NCBI GenBank assembly: GCA_963971285.1 | Contig: OZ020246.1 | Span: 25,766,494 to 25,830,493 of the forward strand | Direction: 5' to 3' | Source of the DNA: Astropecten irregularis | Taxonomy: Eukaryota > Echinodermata > Asteroidea > Paxillosida > Astropectinidae | DNA length: 64,000 nucleotides | Shown here: in pieces, positions 1 through 64,000 of the stretch | Layout of the letters: every line of letters begins with the position of its first letter | How positions within the stretch are numbered: position 1 is the stretch's first letter | The notes under the pieces: generated by a model | Seen by the model: only the letters and a program-made list of their open reading frames with translations | Databases searched by the model: none | What the model was told of the DNA's origin: nothing | Program-made: the position numbers and the translations under genes

Positions 1-2235
1 ATATTTATTTGCAGTCTGTGGCTGAATGTGGAAAATGCATTACAATTATACCCGGAAAATTGAATCTGTACTTGTGTTTGTGAGTGGTAATGGAGTACGT
101 ACTGGTACTAGCGCGCTGTAGATAACTAGGATTTCTGATGCCTGTCACGTATGGACATTCTCTCTAAAGTCGTCTCATAGGCCTACATGTACATGTAGAC
201 TTCATTAATTCATGACGAAGAGGTAAAGTATCAGTAATAGCTAAACGTTAGTTTGCTTGATAGACTGACAATTTTGTTCTATCGTTGAACTTTATGTCTG
301 AACACTGAACAGGCACCAAATTGAGACTGATTGATGTGAATGTATGACAGGTGCCTATGGCAGTTGTTTGATTGAACCTAATTTAGCTCTGTCAGTGGAC
401 AGAAAAGTTGGACAATGGATGATCTTCATAATATTGGTCAAGTTCCCTGAGGGAACATGATCATATCATCAAGTCGAACAACTTCAGAAACATCCAGAGA
501 TTGCAGGCTCAGTATGGTTTTTATCTTAGTACAGCAGTGTTGTACTGTACATTAGCCTAGGTCTGCTTACTTAAACCTTTACAAACAGTGCTACAGGCAT
601 ACATACATGTACTAACCTTGACACAATGAAATTAACAATCAGTCACTCGAAGCTGTAAGCGAAGTTTAGTTTGCAGGTTTTTTTTAGTAAATAAGCAAAA
701 TAATTGTCAGTGGTGTTTTTTGCTTTTGGAAATTATGACACTAAATACACTTTTCAAAGAAATGCAATTTTTGTTTCTTCTTGAATTGATTTCAAAGTGT
801 GAAAAGATAATAAAATTAATGAATTGTGATAACGTGTTGTTGTATTTTAAGTACATGTATGCATGGGTTTTAATGCTGTTTGTAATGGCATGTTAGTTTA
901 GTGGGTTATACATTGTAGTATGGCTTCTGTTAAGCACACTTAGGAAAGACAGTTTCTGTTTGGCACATTCAGGAAAGACATTTAGCTTAATAATACAGGA
1001 AGGCCAATTAAAGAGCTTGATAGCTCATTACATGTATGTTAGAACAATGATATGGTAGGTAGCCCTATATAATGTGTGGTGGTCTTATGTACATGTACAC
1101 TAGGTATGGTTATTACCACATTACTGTACATGGGTATTACAAACATGTACCTTTGGACTAGCACTCTGAGGAGAAATTGTATTTGGCTATATGAAGCCCC
1201 ATGCTTGATCATTCAGGCTCATAATTAAACTACTAGCACTTGTACTTAAGTCTATTTAATAATCTCAGCTTCAATTTCAGGTTCAGTCGGTTTTTTAATT
1301 AACCACCAATAATCGCCCACGTTTTAAGTAAACACTTATAACAAACTACTACAAATGCGGTTTATGGTTAAGTATGCCTCAGGTTTGTCTGACTGCGTTC
1401 GTCCTGTCTGCGTGGTTGAATTAATGTAAAACCAGGATTTCTGGTTTGTTCTGACCTTTTATACACTAAACTTTGACGAGTAGAACAAAGAGTTATTCCA
1501 GTAGGTTTTTTCCCTACAATCTTCTTTCTGCCGGGCATCCTGGTGCAACATATCCTGCCATCCTAGATTTACCTTATTTTAGGAGGAATTTCACTTCCTA
1601 AATATCTTTTGTTTTCCGGATTTATTCTCTTTGAACAGTATTTTTGTAGATTCTCTCTGAGAGTTGGACTGTGTTTTGGACAAACCTTAAAAAAATGCTT
1701 GGAGTTAGGAGGACCTGATGCTTTTCGATCCTTGCAGGATCTTTTTCGAAAATGCTTTGACTTAGGAGGGCCTGATGGGTTTTGATCCTAGCAGGATCTT
1801 AATCGAAGGCTAAAAAAACAGTATTTTTGTTCATTCTGTGAAGAAGTTCAGTTAAATTGCATACCTTCATTTCTATTCTTGATAAGTTGATTTTTTTAGC
1901 TTATGGTCAACTGTCATCTGACGAGGGAATAATTCTTACAGTTAAGTATCACTTGACGTCATCAGTTGGCGTCATATCCATGAAGTCGTAAATCACACGT
2001 CATGAAAGTAACTAAAAATGGTCACATTATTATATACAGGAAATACTTCTGGATTAATGTCCGCAGTGAAACCTGAAACAAATGAATATTTATGGTAATT
2101 GTATTTGAAGACTTGTTCCCAGTCCTTCCTGTTCTTCAGAAAAACTTGAATGGTAGTTTGTAAACACATGTTCAGATATTGTTAAATTTTGATTTAATGT
2201 GTTTCTTTTGTTCTTCTTTTTGTGTTTCTTTACAG
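1..2235. other. Upstream non-coding region
   Basis: No coding exon is recognisable here. The segment ends in a long pyrimidine tract and a CAG at 2233-2235, so at least its right part is probably an intron in the 5'UTR, with the true promoter and first exon further left or off the window. It holds TACATG words and the repeat at 1694-1812; nothing else was seen. Confidence 0.5.
1694..1812 (+). repeat. Family R repeat, tandem dimer with hairpin
   Basis: Two tandem units of about 60 bp, each running from AATGCTTGGAGTTAGGAG through CCTGATG and a perfect GATCC/GGATC hairpin to a CGAA strand. Related single units occur at 10818, 11375, 33601 and 53001. The order CTGATG, hairpin, CGAA recalls a decayed hammerhead-ribozyme core; see findings. 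Confidence 0.6.
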
Positions 2236-2640
2236 ATGTTGTAGTAATGACATGTTCCCCTCGTAATCTCACCGCGGGAGAACATCCCTACAACAAGAGT
2301 GTGAACCATGTTATTGTAGGTCAAAGGTCGTATGAGTCTAACTTCCTGAGGAAGTGAGGGAAAGGAAGCGAGCTGGATAGAAAATAATAAGCAGATTGGA
2401 TCATATCAGGGGGAAACCAGACAATAGCTACATGTAGCTCGTACATGTTTTCCAAAAGACACGCTGCCTGATCACGCTGGGTATAAGGCTAGCGCTTAAT
2501 GAGCCTTTGGTCACGGTGGTGAAATTAGCCGGAGTGATACTCCATCAACAGGTTATTTGTCATTCAGGGTCTTCGTCGGTGATACAGCAAGCAAGAAACG
2601 GAAGGATTTTGAGGCTCAGTCCCGGAGATAAAGCAGGATC
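2236..2640 (+). other. 5'UTR part of the first coding exon
   Basis: A strong pyrimidine tract followed by CAG at 2233-2235 is a good 3' splice site, so this exon likely starts at 2236. In the frame of the ATG at 2641 a TAA stop lies at 2629-2631, so no N-terminal extension is possible in this exon. The ATG has A at -3, a favourable context. A non-coding first exon further upstream is inferred, as in vertebrate PPP1R16B. The transcript could instead start inside this region. Confidence 0.5.

Positions 2641-64000
<61,360 letters not shown>

Overview
The window is a piece of an invertebrate animal genome. It is AT-rich, has long introns with GT-AG junctions, and is full of short palindromic repeats and tRNA-derived SINEs. 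The gene content and repeat style fit a marine deuterostome, most likely an echinoderm; a hemichordate or cephalochordate cannot be excluded. No bacterial, phage, CRISPR or operon features are present.

One protein-coding gene on the + strand fills almost the whole window: a protein phosphatase 1 regulatory subunit of the PPP1R16 family (MYPT3/TIMAP). Eight coding exons can be joined with consistent reading phase: 2641-2896, 35960-36030, 39130-39275, 44709-44812, 52163-52287, 54521-54646, 61395-61470 and 63963-64000. They give 314 residues: a basic N-terminal helix, a PP1-docking RINF motif, and five ankyrin repeats interrupted by a PPP1R16-type linker. The gene continues past the right edge, so the C-terminal part (prenylated in vertebrate relatives) is not visible. 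A 5'UTR exon probably begins at 2236.

The rest is intron. Intron 1 is about 33 kb; the other six are 2.2-7.4 kb. I found about 20 families of short inverted-repeat elements (MITE or foldback type), several with many copies. Family A is about 360 bp with TTAA ends and 13 copies. Several other families share a terminal core like GGGGYCRATTTCAY but have unrelated interiors. There are also Tc1/mariner- or pogo-like MITEs with TA target sites, four sets of tRNA-derived SINE sequence, and one LINE reverse-transcriptase fragment next to exon 6. Tandem arrays have units of 90, 43, 28 and 14 bp, plus a degenerate TGAGTCA array. Two repeat families carry hammerhead-ribozyme-like cores.

I see no second gene in the introns: other open frames are short, low-complexity or lie in repeats. 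No clearly new gene system was found. The observations most worth following are the shared-terminus foldback families with swapped interiors, their nesting, and the hammerhead-like motifs. All repeat families were identified only by comparing copies within this window; family letters are local labels.
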